DNA of 64,000 nucleotides from Alkalicoccus luteus (lineage in GTDB: Bacteria; Bacillota; Bacilli; Bacillales; Salisediminibacteriaceae): assembly GCA_052061695.1 (NCBI GenBank), contig JBPZEY010000005.1. One strand, 5' to 3'. Positions 7,597 to 16,309 of the stretch are shown piece after piece. How positions within the stretch are numbered: the first letter of the stretch is position 1; every line of letters starts with the position of its first letter. The position numbers and the translations under genes are program-made. Below the pieces are notes generated by a model that searched no databases, was not told the DNA's origin, and worked only from the letters and a program-made list of their open reading frames with translations.

Positions 7597-8970
7597 TTAA
7601 TCGTTCAATACATATGTCCCTTCTTCAATCGCATAATAAAAGTTCCCATCAGCATACGTAATAAAGATATCAATATCACTGCCCCGATCCCGGAAAATAG
7701 CCACTTCCGTTGTGGACGGCTGGTAGATCGCAGCAAGCATATCCGACATGTCATTGTATTCAGGTGCATTCACATAAACTTCTCCTGGAAGAGAAGCGAT
7801 GAGACTGTCCGCATCACTTCTTGAAACAAATCCCGTCATGCTGTGAACCGTCTCCGGCTGAATATAGTACTCGCGATCCAAATACGCTAGCACGAGAGAG
7901 CCATCATAATCGTAGTCCATATGTTCTTCCAGAGGTGGGCCACCGATATCCTTGACGGATTTCGCTCCAGCACCTAACCCAACTCCACCTAACTGATAAA
8001 CCCCGTTTTCAGCGGTTAAAAAGCTTCCTTCATAAGCAGCTGGTTCTTCGGCCTGCGCCTCTCCCCAAACTTCCATCGAACGTGTCATGTCTTCCAGCAC
8101 CTGCTCGATTTCAGCATAAAAGGTATCTGATACATTGGCGTAGACGGTATACATGATATCATGCACAACTACTTCGGCTGTATACGTCACCCTTCCCCCT
8201 TCACGAAGCATTGCTTGTTCGGCTGTTTCGCCAGATTGGATTGTGACAGAGGACGTTTCTCCTTCTGCAAAGCTCCCTGCAGCGTAGGATGCATAGACAG
8301 AAACGGTATTGCCGTCCTGCTCATACAGCGTTAGCCCGTCGTCATTTGTCGGTGCCTCTCCCGGATTCCATTCAGCAGGATACGAGACCGAAAACCCGAA
8401 GCGGTCGTTCGTGTAAGTCGTCCAGTTAATTTCCGGCTCCGGTTCCTCTTCGACTTCCGGTTCGCTCTCTTCTTCATTTACTTCTTCCTGCTCGCTGTTA
8501 TCCTCCGGCTCATTATCTGTTTCTTCCTCCGCTTCATCAAGGAAGGACAAATAGCTGTTCAGGCTCGCTTTTTCCAGTAAATACACCGTTCTGTTCTGCT
8601 GAAGCGTGAGGATTTCTTCATTTCTTTCCCAGTCGATTTCTTCCTCTTCAAAGAACGGATCTACGTCTTCCAGCTCGACCGTGGTGCTGTCCCATGATTC
8701 GATCGTCGTTTCCACTGTATCCGAATCATTTGCTAAAACAGTTGTCTGCTCCATGGCGTCAACAACAACGTAGAGTTTCTCTTCTTCATCGAACCAAACG
8801 CCGTCCAGCTCCTCGGCAGGATCGGCTTCTTCAGGCTCCTCCTCCACTGACTCGTTTTGTTCCTCACGCTCGTTCTCCTGCTCGTTCGTTTCTGCATCAG
8901 CGGACTCGGTATCGGTTTCCTGACAGGCGGCAAGCAGTGCAATCGTTGAGAGCAGGAGAACTTTTTTCAC
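7597..8970 (-). CDS. Acidic lipoprotein of unknown function
   Basis: 457 residues. Lipobox LAAC (Cys16) after a short signal peptide, then a linker of almost continuous Glu/Asp/Asn, a small domain, a second Glu-rich linker (about 150-180), a domain with DRFGFSVSYPAEW (a motif seen in PsbP/DUF1795-like folds), and a C-terminal domain containing GGVGLGAGAKSVKDIGGPP. Anchored on the outer face of the membrane. GTG start at 8970 follows AGGAG by 7 bases. It lies 17 bases upstream of the VanZ-like gene, so it may head that operon. Function not recognised; the PsbP-like comparison rests on one motif. Confidence 0.8.
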   Translation of the reverse strand: MKKVLLLSTIALLAACQETDTESADAETNEQENEREEQNESVEEEPEEADPAEELDGVWFDEEEKLYVVVDAMEQTTVLANDSDTVETTIESWDSTTVELEDVDPFFEEEEIDWERNEEILTLQQNRTVYLLEKASLNSYLSFLDEAEEETDNEPEDNSEQEEVNEEESEPEVEEEPEPEINWTTYTNDRFGFSVSYPAEWNPGEAPTNDDGLTLYEQDGNTVSVYASYAAGSFAEGETSSVTIQSGETAEQAMLREGGRVTYTAEVVVHDIMYTVYANVSDTFYAEIEQVLEDMTRSMEVWGEAQAEEPAAYEGSFLTAENGVYQLGGVGLGAGAKSVKDIGGPPLEEHMDYDYDGSLVLAYLDREYYIQPETVHSMTGFVSRSDADSLIASLPGEVYVNAPEYNDMSDMLAAIYQPSTTEVAIFRDRGSDIDIFITYADGNFYYAIEEGTYVLND

Positions 8971-9075
8971 ATAACCACTCCTAAAAGGTGTTTTCTTCTA
9001 GTTTATCACTCGATTGGTAAAAAGTACTGCTTTTCTTCAATTCATGGAGGTATTTTGTTGTGTTTCTCACGGAAA

Positions 9076-9105
9076 CTAAAAAAGACCGGCAGTTAATCCG
9101 GTCTC
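9076..9105 (-). terminator. Terminator of ribokinase gene
   Basis: AGACCGG / CCGGTCT stem (9083-9089, 9098-9104) overlapping the rbsK stop codon, with TTTTTTAG following on the minus strand. Confidence 0.85.
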
Positions 9106-9968
9106 CTGGCAGCTAAAAACGCCTCGATTGTTTTTCGATCCGGCATTCCACCCTGCGCGCCAAAAGTCTGCACCGATAAAGCGGCAGCTGCATTTGCCAT
9201 TGTTACCGCTTGCTCGCAAGTCGCTCCTTCTGCTAATAGCGCTGCGAACACTCCGTTGAACGTGTCTCCTGCTCCAGTTGTATCTGTCACCTGAACTTTA
9301 TGACCTGGCACTTGTTTCACTTCATTGTCCGCCCAATAAGCGACACCATTTGCCCCTAGCGTGGTAATGAGCTTTTCACGGAATTCGCCATGTAAGAACA
9401 GCTGCTGTTGCTCACGCTCATTGGGCGTGATCCACGTTGCTTTCTCCCAAACCTGAGCCGGAAGCGCTGCGGCAGGCGCGGGATTGAGCACAACAGGCAC
9501 GTCATGTTTATGTGCTAAATGAACCGCTTCTACTACCGTCTCAAGCGGTATTTCGAGCTGCAGCAATACAACATCACTGTCTGCAATCACCGACTCCACC
9601 GAAGCGATGAAAGAAGATGTGACTGATGCGTTCGCACCAGGTGACACAATAATGCGATTATCGCCTTCTGTCAGAAGAATCACCGCCGTTCCGGTCGCCT
9701 CCTCTTGTACGATTTTAACGCAGGAAGTATCGATACCAGCCTTCCTTAAATTCGCGAGCATGTCGCTGCCGATGCTGTCATCGCCGACGGCGCCGATCAT
9801 TGTCACGTCCGCCCCAGCTTTAGCGGCAGCGACGGCCTGATTCGCTCCTTTCCCGCCAGGAACGGTTCGAAAGCGTCCGCCGATCAGCGTCTCTCCCTGT
9901 TCGGGTATCCGATCCGTTTCCGTTACCATATCGACATTAATGCTTCCAATCACTAAAACGCGACCCAT
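9093..9968 (-). CDS. rbsK: Ribokinase
   Basis: PfkB-family kinase of 291 residues that phosphorylates D-ribose to ribose 5-phosphate. Visible motifs: substrate-binding GGKGANQAVAAAKAG (38-52), TPNERE near 181, and the ATP/anion-hole signature DTTGAGDTFNG with catalytic Asp235. Length is normal for RbsK. RBS AAGGAGAG lies 7 bases before ATG. It directly follows a keto-acid decarboxylase gene (23-base gap) rather than an rbsDACB operon, so the sugar specificity is likely but not proven; another PfkB substrate is possible. Confidence 0.85.
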   Translation of the reverse strand: MGRVLVIGSINVDMVTETDRIPEQGETLIGGRFRTVPGGKGANQAVAAAKAGADVTMIGAVGDDSIGSDMLANLRKAGIDTSCVKIVQEEATGTAVILLTEGDNRIIVSPGANASVTSSFIASVESVIADSDVVLLQLEIPLETVVEAVHLAHKHDVPVVLNPAPAAALPAQVWEKATWITPNEREQQQLFLHGEFREKLITTLGANGVAYWADNEVKQVPGHKVQVTDTTGAGDTFNGVFAALLAEGATCEQAVTMANAAAALSVQTFGAQGGMPDRKTIEAFLAARRPD

Positions 9969-9991
9969 GATGCCCTCTCCTTAACAAAAAA

Positions 9992-11608
9992 TTATGAACG
10001 TAGCGTCTCATTTAATTTATTTAAATGCATAGGAGCATCTGTCCAATCTTCCACGATCAGTTCAATGAACCGTTTTTTCTCACCGGACTGAAGCACCTTC
10101 TGCAAGTCACCGGCTGTTTTTACGCTCGCATACGTAAAATCAGGCGCAAATCCTTGCACGAGCTTCTGATAATCCCACTCCGGTATATCGTTGTAGCTTG
10201 CGTCCGGCCGGGGCGGGTGCAGCTTTCGTTCGACCGTGTATCCTTTGTTGTTCAGCAAAATCACGGTAACATCCAAATCCTCTGCCGTAAAGGTGCTCAG
10301 CTCCTGGATCGTCAGCTGGGCCGCGCCGTCGCCAATCAGGCACCACGTATGCCCGTCTCTTCCCGCAGCGGCTGCTCCAAGTGCCGCCGGGAGCGCGTAG
10401 CCAATGCTTTGCCACGAGCCCTGTGCGATCATGCGTACGTTATCGTTCAACGGCACGTACGGCATGCCGTACGAGAGTGTCCCGGTATCCACCGACACGA
10501 CATCACCTGGTTTTATTGCTTCTGATAATAAATGATAGTAAATGTCAGTTTGGAGCGGGTCCTCATCAGTAAACGTCCGCTTCTCCTTTTGCTGCGGAGG
10601 TTTTTGATGGAAAGCGAGCTTCTCTTTTTTCATCAGCTCTTCCAGTACGCGAATCATCGGTGCCTCTTCAATGATGTCGCCAAATATCACAACGTGGTCG
10701 TGATATAAATCAATGCGTTTTTCTTCAGGAAGCTCTGCCGTGAATTTCGCTGTATTAAAGTCAGATAACAGGAGTCCTGCTGTGACAATCACCTCTGATT
10801 TTTCAATAAATGACGTGACGTCTTTTTCTCCAAACTGCCCGCCATACGTACCGATGTACTGTGGATCACTTTCCGGAAAGGCACTTTTCGCCTGCATCGA
10901 TTGGGCTGTCGGCAGCTGATAGTGCCTGCTGAAGGCAATGACCGCATCTTCAAGAAAGTAGCGCGATGTCAGTAAATCAACAAGCAGCACGGCACGATCG
11001 GTTTCACTGAGCGCCTTGTAAATCGCATCCGCCGCCCATTCACTGTTGATGGCTTCCTGCTCTGTACCAGCCAGCGGCTCCGGCAGCTCAATTGTCACTT
11101 CTGCCACATCCTGCGGTATGTCTAAATAAACGGGAAGCCGCTTTTCCACCGCCTGCTGAACCGCAAGCGGAATTTCCTCCGCGGCATTTGCTTCCGTAAT
11201 CCGCACCGCTTTCACGGTCACATTTTCGTGCATGCGCCGAAACACGTCCAGATCCCCGTTCATGAGCGTATGATGAACCAGCTTTCCTTCTTCATGCGCC
11301 GCCGAGTCCGGCGAACCCGCAATGTGAATAATCGGCACCTGCTCACTGAAGGCACCGGCCGTTGCGTTCATCGCGCTTAAATCTCCTACACCAAACGCCG
11401 TCAATATCGCCCCGGCTCCCTTCACTCGGGCATAGCCATCAGCCGCATAGCCGGCGTTCAGCTCATTGCGGTTCGTGATCATCCTTATATCCTCTCTCGT
11501 TTCCAGCTCGTCGTACAGCGCGAAGTTGTAATCCCCAGGGACACCAAACACTGTGGCCACCCCGGCATCACGCAAACAATCAAATACCAGCTTTGCTATC
11601 GTCGTCAT
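9992..11608 (-). CDS. ThDP-dependent 2-keto-acid decarboxylase (indolepyruvate/pyruvate decarboxylase type)
   Basis: 538 residues with the three-domain ThDP enzyme layout. The N-terminal pyrimidine domain has NELNAGYAADGYAR with catalytic Glu49 and FGVGDLSAMNA. The C-terminal domain has the Mg/ThDP motif GDGAAQLT...LLNNKGYTVE. AHEEGKLVHHTL near 105 matches the HH pair of the PDC/IPDC/KdcA family, which distinguishes it from acetolactate synthase. It decarboxylates a 2-keto acid to an aldehyde in the cytoplasm; indolepyruvate, pyruvate or branched-chain keto acids are all possible. CAGGAGG lies 6 bases before ATG. Probably co-transcribed with rbsK. Confidence 0.9.
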   Translation of the reverse strand: MTTIAKLVFDCLRDAGVATVFGVPGDYNFALYDELETREDIRMITNRNELNAGYAADGYARVKGAGAILTAFGVGDLSAMNATAGAFSEQVPIIHIAGSPDSAAHEEGKLVHHTLMNGDLDVFRRMHENVTVKAVRITEANAAEEIPLAVQQAVEKRLPVYLDIPQDVAEVTIELPEPLAGTEQEAINSEWAADAIYKALSETDRAVLLVDLLTSRYFLEDAVIAFSRHYQLPTAQSMQAKSAFPESDPQYIGTYGGQFGEKDVTSFIEKSEVIVTAGLLLSDFNTAKFTAELPEEKRIDLYHDHVVIFGDIIEEAPMIRVLEELMKKEKLAFHQKPPQQKEKRTFTDEDPLQTDIYYHLLSEAIKPGDVVSVDTGTLSYGMPYVPLNDNVRMIAQGSWQSIGYALPAALGAAAAGRDGHTWCLIGDGAAQLTIQELSTFTAEDLDVTVILLNNKGYTVERKLHPPRPDASYNDIPEWDYQKLVQGFAPDFTYASVKTAGDLQKVLQSGEKKRFIELIVEDWTDAPMHLNKLNETLRS

Positions 11609-11689
11609 GCTGCACCTCCTGAAAGATCTCTTACTGCCATTCCCGATTCCAGCTCCCGGTACGCCTTTTTAAAGCGGACTCTGTATCTC

Positions 11690-12280
11690 TATTCGCAACT
11701 CAGCACCCCTATTCGCACCGGCACCCTCGTTTACGAGGCGTGTTTTACTCGTTACGAGGTGCGATCTGCTTTTTACGAGGAGGCTTTCGCTCTTTATGCG
11801 GTACTTCCTTGCTTTTATAAGAAACCTCCATGCGACGCTTTCGGCTCCCGGCCGAAAGCCTCCTTCCTGTAAAATGAAAGCTTCGGACGCTTCCAAAGCT
11901 CCCGCCTTCATCACTATTCGCAACTCAGCACCCCTATTCGCACCGGTATCCCCGTTTACGAGGCAGGTTTTACTCGGTACGAGGTGCGATCTGCGCTTTA
12001 CGAAGAGGCTTTCGCTCTTTACGAGGTACTTCCCTGCTTTTATAAGAAAACTCCATGCAACGCTTTCGGCTCCTGGCCGAAAGCCTCCTTCCTGTAAATA
12101 TGAAAGCTTCGGACACTTCCGAAGCTCTCCCCTTCCTCACTATTCGCAGCTCAACTCCGCTATTCGCACCGGCACCCCCGTTTATGAGGCGGGTTTTGCC
12201 CGTTACGAGGTGCGATCTGCTTTTTATGAGGAGGTTTTCGCTCGTTACGAGGTACTTTTCCTCAAATACGAGAAACCCCC
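11690..12280 (+). repeat. Phased-site repeat cluster B (three arrays plus hairpins)
   Basis: Sites at 11694, 11714, 11734, 11755, 11776, 11797, 11818; then 11919, 11939, 11959, 11980, 12001, 12022, 12043; then 12145, 12165, 12185, 12206, 12227, 12248, 12269. Spacing is exactly 20, 20, 21, 21, 21, 21 in all three. Sites 1-2 are TATTCGCA, sites 3-6 TTTACGAGG or TTTATGAGG, site 7 TTTATAAGAAA. Hairpin pairs sit between arrays: GCTTTCGGC-N5-GCCGAAAGC (11837-11859 and 12062-12084) and AGCTTCGGA-N4-TCCGAAGCT (12105-12126, with a mismatched copy at 11877-11900). Array-to-array distance is 225-226 bases. The cluster fills the gap 11609-12316 and no gene was recognised in it. Confidence 0.92.
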
Positions 12281-12313
12281 TTTTTCAACCGACTCGTTAC
12301 GCCGCCGCTTCCC

Positions 12314-12348
12314 CACAAAAAACAGCCCCCTTCATGCGAAAGGGGCCG
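12314..12348 (-). terminator. Terminator of the 5'-nucleotidase gene
   Basis: GCCCCTT / AAGGGGGC stem with TTTTTTG following on the minus strand, just after the stop codon. Confidence 0.85.
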
Positions 12349-12358
12349 TCGCTATTGA

Positions 12359-14269
12359 TTATTCAGCTGCTGTGTCGACGATGCGTCCTTCTACATCGTA
12401 GTCTACTTCGCCGAGGTCTTCCATGTAGTCACGGAGCATTTCCCAGTCGGTGAAGCCGACGATCGTTACGCGTCCGTCATCGTTAATATCTGCGAAGACA
12501 TCGTAGCCGTCGCCGCCGCCAGCGGTGAAGTTGTTCGTTGCGATCGTGTGCATCGTATCGTCACGCGCGATTTCTTCGCCGTCAACGGTGATGGATTCCA
12601 CACGCTCGCCTGCTTCATTGTCGCTGCTGTAAACAATTTCGGTTCCGTCAGACACGTGCAGGAATCCGCCGTTTTCGTTCGGCGCTTCAGAGACGCTTAA
12701 CTCAAACGCTTCGTAAAGTTCGTCCCCTGTGATATCCATGAGAGCAAGTCGGTTACCGAAAGGCTGAACGGTAATGACGTCACCAATGGATGGTGTGCCT
12801 GCTGCGAGCGCTTCGCGGATTCCGCCGCCGTTTTGAACTGCCATGATCACATCGTCATCAGCTGTAAGAGCTGCATCCAGCTGTCCGTCTGTAATCAGAT
12901 TACCGAGCGCTGTTTCATTCGCACGAACGCTCACATCACTTCCGGTGCCTAGACGCGGGTTCGGCAGGTCGTTTACGATTGTGGCATTAACCGGCGTGTT
13001 CTGCAGCTCTTCTACTGCTTCTGTAAATGGCTCGAGCATTTCTGCCGCTGTTGGATCTGCTTCAAATTCTTCTGAAGCGAACAATTCGCCGTCCACGCCT
13101 GTGACAACACCGTCACGGTCAAATACGACATTCATAGCACCGAGATGCTCGCCGTATTCACCGGCCTGGCCAATAACTGTCGGCTCCATTGGCTCACCGT
13201 CTGCATTCTCTTCAACGAGAAGCGGTGGTGAAACTTCATCATGGCTGTGGCCGCCGATGATAACATCGATGCCTTCTACGTTTGCTGCGAGCGTCTGGTC
13301 ACTGATCGTACCAGAGAAGTTCAGGTGCGTCAGCGCCACGATCTTATCGACGCCTTCCTCCTGAAGGTTCGCTACTGCTTCCTCTGCTGCTTCCAGATAG
13401 TCTGTAAAGAGTACATTTTCCGGACTCGAAATCGTCTCTGTTGTTTCTGTGTTCAGTCCGAAAATACCGATCTCTTCCCCATCCTGCTCGACGATGATGC
13501 CGTCATAGATGTTGCTGTCTTCTGCATCACGAGTGATACCGCCCTGAACGAGGTGGTCGAATCCAGCGTCGCCGGAGAAATCAACGTTAGCTGCAACAAT
13601 CGGAAATTCTGCTGCCTCAAAAAATTCCACAAGCTCTGGATGTCCTTCTTCCGGATCGCCGAGGTCAAACTCGTGGTTACCGGGAACGAACGCGTCATAG
13701 CCCATGTAGTTCATGAACTGGACCGCGTCCTGACCGCGGAACTCGTTAAAGTAGAGCGTACCGGAGAACACGTCGCCTGCATCAAGAAGCAGCCCTTCCC
13801 CGTACTGCTCCTGAGCCGCTTCATATGCCGTTACGAGATGCGGGAACGCATCGGTACGGCCATGGTTATCATTCGTATGGAAAATACTTAATTCAAATTC
13901 GTAGTAGTCAAAGTCAAGCTCTTCTGCTCCAACCGTCAGTGTACCGGTTTCCCCGCGAAGCGAGTCATGTGTCACGGTTACTTCCGAGCGGTCGCTTTTG
14001 TTTACTTCTACATCCAGATCTCCGACATCGATTGCTTCCCCGTCTTCATCCACAACCGATACGTCGACAATCCGCTCCAGCGGCAGTCCTGCCGGATACG
14101 TCTTATCAAACGAAATGGAAAAGCTCTCTGCATCGATCACGTCTACGTTTTCAACAGCGCGATGTGGTCCTTTTCCGTTACTGTTTCCCGGACCTTCTGC
14201 TGCCACCGTTCCTGTCATGGCGATCATGCTCACTGCCAATACCCCTGCTGCACTACGTTTAAATTTCAT
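12359..14269 (-). CDS. Secreted 5'-nucleotidase / 2',3'-cyclic phosphodiesterase
   Basis: 636 residues, exported (signal peptide ending near VAAEG, residue 24). After a small N-terminal domain comes a calcineurin-type metallophosphatase with LSIFHTNDNHGR, LLLDAGDVFSGT, GNHEFDLG and GGHSHDEV as metal ligand blocks. The 5'-nucleotidase C-terminal domain follows, with GNLITDG, NGGGIREAL and GGGDGYDVF forming the nucleotide pocket. It would release phosphate and nucleosides from extracellular nucleotides. I set the start at ATG 14269, 9 bases after GGAGG, giving a clean signal peptide; a start 36 bases upstream adds an Arg/His-rich extension. No sortase motif, so probably released or loosely wall-held. 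Very acidic. Confidence 0.93.
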   Translation of the reverse strand: MKFKRSAAGVLAVSMIAMTGTVAAEGPGNSNGKGPHRAVENVDVIDAESFSISFDKTYPAGLPLERIVDVSVVDEDGEAIDVGDLDVEVNKSDRSEVTVTHDSLRGETGTLTVGAEELDFDYYEFELSIFHTNDNHGRTDAFPHLVTAYEAAQEQYGEGLLLDAGDVFSGTLYFNEFRGQDAVQFMNYMGYDAFVPGNHEFDLGDPEEGHPELVEFFEAAEFPIVAANVDFSGDAGFDHLVQGGITRDAEDSNIYDGIIVEQDGEEIGIFGLNTETTETISSPENVLFTDYLEAAEEAVANLQEEGVDKIVALTHLNFSGTISDQTLAANVEGIDVIIGGHSHDEVSPPLLVEENADGEPMEPTVIGQAGEYGEHLGAMNVVFDRDGVVTGVDGELFASEEFEADPTAAEMLEPFTEAVEELQNTPVNATIVNDLPNPRLGTGSDVSVRANETALGNLITDGQLDAALTADDDVIMAVQNGGGIREALAAGTPSIGDVITVQPFGNRLALMDITGDELYEAFELSVSEAPNENGGFLHVSDGTEIVYSSDNEAGERVESITVDGEEIARDDTMHTIATNNFTAGGGDGYDVFADINDDGRVTIVGFTDWEMLRDYMEDLGEVDYDVEGRIVDTAAE

Positions 14270-14313
14270 GCATCTTGGCCTCCTATGTAGAAAAGTAGCG
14301 TACACTCTTCATT

Positions 14314-14342
14314 CTATTGGGAGCGCATTCATCGCTCAATAG
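14314..14342. promoter_or_regulatory. Inverted repeat upstream of the 5'-nucleotidase gene
   Basis: CTATTG-GG-AGCG pairs with CGCTCAATAG around a 7-base loop with a small bulge, 45 bases upstream of the start codon. It could be an operator; no known consensus recognised. Confidence 0.3.
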
Positions 14343-14455
14343 GATGATTTAATGAATCGGAGTCACGATTAGGTCCAAAAACTGCGGAAAACGTTAAAAA
14401 AGTGACAAAAGACACCGACCCTTATACCCCATGTCAATAAATGTATCCTATTACT

Positions 14456-14485
14456 TTAGCACTGAAAAGAACCGCATGCTATACT
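14456..14485 (+). promoter_or_regulatory. Probable promoter of the rhodanese lipoprotein gene
   Basis: Extended -10 TGCTATACT (TATACT at 14480-14485) with TTAGCA 18 bases upstream, 23 bases before the start codon. Confidence 0.55.
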
Positions 14486-14507
14486 GTCTGCGAGGAGGAA
14501 GATACCA

Positions 14508-14897
14508 TTGAAAAAGCTGTTATACGGAATGCCGCTTTTGTTGCTTGCTGCCTGCGGGAATGATGAAACCGCGATGGAGGAAATGAGCACCGAGGAGCTG
14601 CAGGAACATATATATGACGACGGATTTGATGACGAGGTGCTTTACCTCGACGTTCGGGAAGAAGATGAATTTGCAGAAGAACACATCAGCGGATTCACCA
14701 ACATTCCGATGAATGACGTCATGGAAGATCCGTCACTCGTCGGCGAGGACCAGGATGTCATCATTCTCTGCCGGACACAAAACCGCAGCATCGAAGTCGG
14801 TGAACATCTGATCGAGAATGGCTATGACGCCGACAATCTGACTGTCGTCATGGGCGGCATTTCCGATTATGAAGGAGATACCGTGTCAGAAGAATAA
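14508..14897 (+). CDS. Rhodanese-domain lipoprotein
   Basis: 129 residues. Signal peptide with lipobox LAAC (Cys16), then a single rhodanese domain: LYLDVREEDEFAEEHI, then the active-site loop CRTQNRS with Cys88. It is anchored outside the membrane, where it may transfer sulfane sulfur or act in thiol/persulfide chemistry. TTG start with RBS GAGGAGG 8 bases upstream. Single-gene unit with its own promoter and terminator. Confidence 0.88.
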   Translation: MKKLLYGMPLLLLAACGNDETAMEEMSTEELQEHIYDDGFDDEVLYLDVREEDEFAEEHISGFTNIPMNDVMEDPSLVGEDQDVIILCRTQNRSIEVGEHLIENGYDADNLTVVMGGISDYEGDTVSEE

Positions 14898-14902
14898 GAA
14901 GA

Positions 14903-14933
14903 AGGTCGCCATAATCGGCGGCTTTTTTATATA
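14903..14933 (+). terminator. Terminator of the rhodanese gene
   Basis: GTCGCC / GGCGGC stem followed by TTTTTTAT. Confidence 0.75.
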
Positions 14934-15126
14934 ACAGGCGGTGCGCTATTCGTACTCGAAGTCGTCGTATTAACCTCCTACGTATCATTCTCTCCGTTTT
15001 TTTGTTACGGCTATTACCCACAGAACACAACCACATTTATCTTTAATATGATATTATTAATTAATGTAAAGGATCTTTAACGATATTATTCACATTAAAA
15101 ATATCACTATAAACGGAGGAGTTCTC

Positions 15127-16233
15127 ATGAAAAAGCCTTATCAGCTGCCTCTGCTCCCTGTCACCTTCCCCCCGGAAACAGAACTGACCTTTTATAAAAA
15201 AACAGTAGATACGATGACAACACTCGAAAAGCTAAAACAGCGTCTTCACTATTCCCCGGTCCATGAAAACTTCATTCAGCTGTTAACGCTTAATGAATCT
15301 GTGCAATCGACTCGAATCGAAGGTACACAAGTTACGTTTAGTGAAATGCTTGAAGACAACATTGATCTCAGCGCAGACTGGAAGCGTGTCGAAGTACGGA
15401 ACTATCAGCAGGCGTTGACACGTGGCGTGGAACATATTCAAAGTGGCTATCCCCTGACAGAACGCCTCATCCGGGAGATGCATGACATATTAATGCAGGA
15501 TGCTCGCGGCTCTGGAGGTGCAGCGGGCAGCTATCGCCGAATTCAGAACTTCGTCGGGCCTTCCAGTAAAATGAGCGAAGCCTCTTATGTACCACCAGAA
15601 CCTCAGATGATGAATGAGTACATGACTAATTTGGAGCGGTATATCAATGGTCATCCTTATCAAAAAGAAAGTGAAGAACAGCTTCATCCGCTTATAAAAT
15701 CTGCCATTATCCATGCACAGTTCGAATCAATTCATCCATTTTTAGACGGAAACGGCCGGCTGGGAAGAATTTTAATTGTCCTTTATCTTTTGCAAGAAAG
15801 AGTTATTGACACCCCCACTTTCTTTTTAAGTGAAGAACTTGAAAAGGAGCGCTTTAAATATTATGCGATGCTGAACGGTGTGCGGGCTATTGGCAAGCAG
15901 GAGCCTGACTGGAAGAACTGGATCCTGTTTTATCTCGATGCAGCGAAACGTATGGCCTGGCAGCATGAGCGGAAGCTGCAGCAGGCTGGCGACTTATACG
16001 AGCAAGGTCTTCGAGATCTGGATCAGCTTTCGCTTCAGCAAGTCTGGAAGTCATTCTTCCTGCATCCTGTAGCCAATGTGCATCAGCTCTCTGAAACCAC
16101 AGGCCTTGCTGCCTCTACCGTGCGCAAAGCGCTTAGAACGTTGACAGATCGGCACATGCTTTTTGGTGATGACCGCGAACGCAGCCGCCGCTACTACCAT
16201 TATGATCTTATTCGTATTATGACTACCGAATAA
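15127..16233 (+). CDS. Fic-domain protein with winged-helix C-terminus (class II, self-inhibited)
   Basis: 368 residues. N-terminal Fic_N region carries the inhibitory motif S61-TRI-E65-G66; the catalytic core HPFLDGNGRLGR is at 203-214 with His203; the C-terminal 80 residues look like a winged helix (SETTGLAASTVRKALRTL). Enzymes of this class transfer AMP from ATP to target proteins and are kept off by the Glu of the inhibitory helix. RBS CGGAGGAG 6 bases before ATG. No separate antitoxin gene is next to it, as expected when inhibition is built in. The upstream region has AT-rich repeats (GATATTATT twice). Confidence 0.92.
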   Translation: MKKPYQLPLLPVTFPPETELTFYKKTVDTMTTLEKLKQRLHYSPVHENFIQLLTLNESVQSTRIEGTQVTFSEMLEDNIDLSADWKRVEVRNYQQALTRGVEHIQSGYPLTERLIREMHDILMQDARGSGGAAGSYRRIQNFVGPSSKMSEASYVPPEPQMMNEYMTNLERYINGHPYQKESEEQLHPLIKSAIIHAQFESIHPFLDGNGRLGRILIVLYLLQERVIDTPTFFLSEELEKERFKYYAMLNGVRAIGKQEPDWKNWILFYLDAAKRMAWQHERKLQQAGDLYEQGLRDLDQLSLQQVWKSFFLHPVANVHQLSETTGLAASTVRKALRTLTDRHMLFGDDRERSRRYYHYDLIRIMTTE

Positions 16234-16255
16234 ACGTGGATGCTTTCTCCCTTAT

Positions 16256-16296
16256 GAACCGCGCAGGACCGCTTCGAGCCTGTGCGGGTTTAACAC
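16256..16296. terminator. Bidirectional terminator between convergent genes
   Basis: CCGCGCAGG / CCTGTGCGG stem (one G-U pair) between the Fic and helicase genes, flanked by short A/T runs only. Confidence 0.55.
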
Positions 16297-16309
16297 GCCG
16301 GCCGAATCA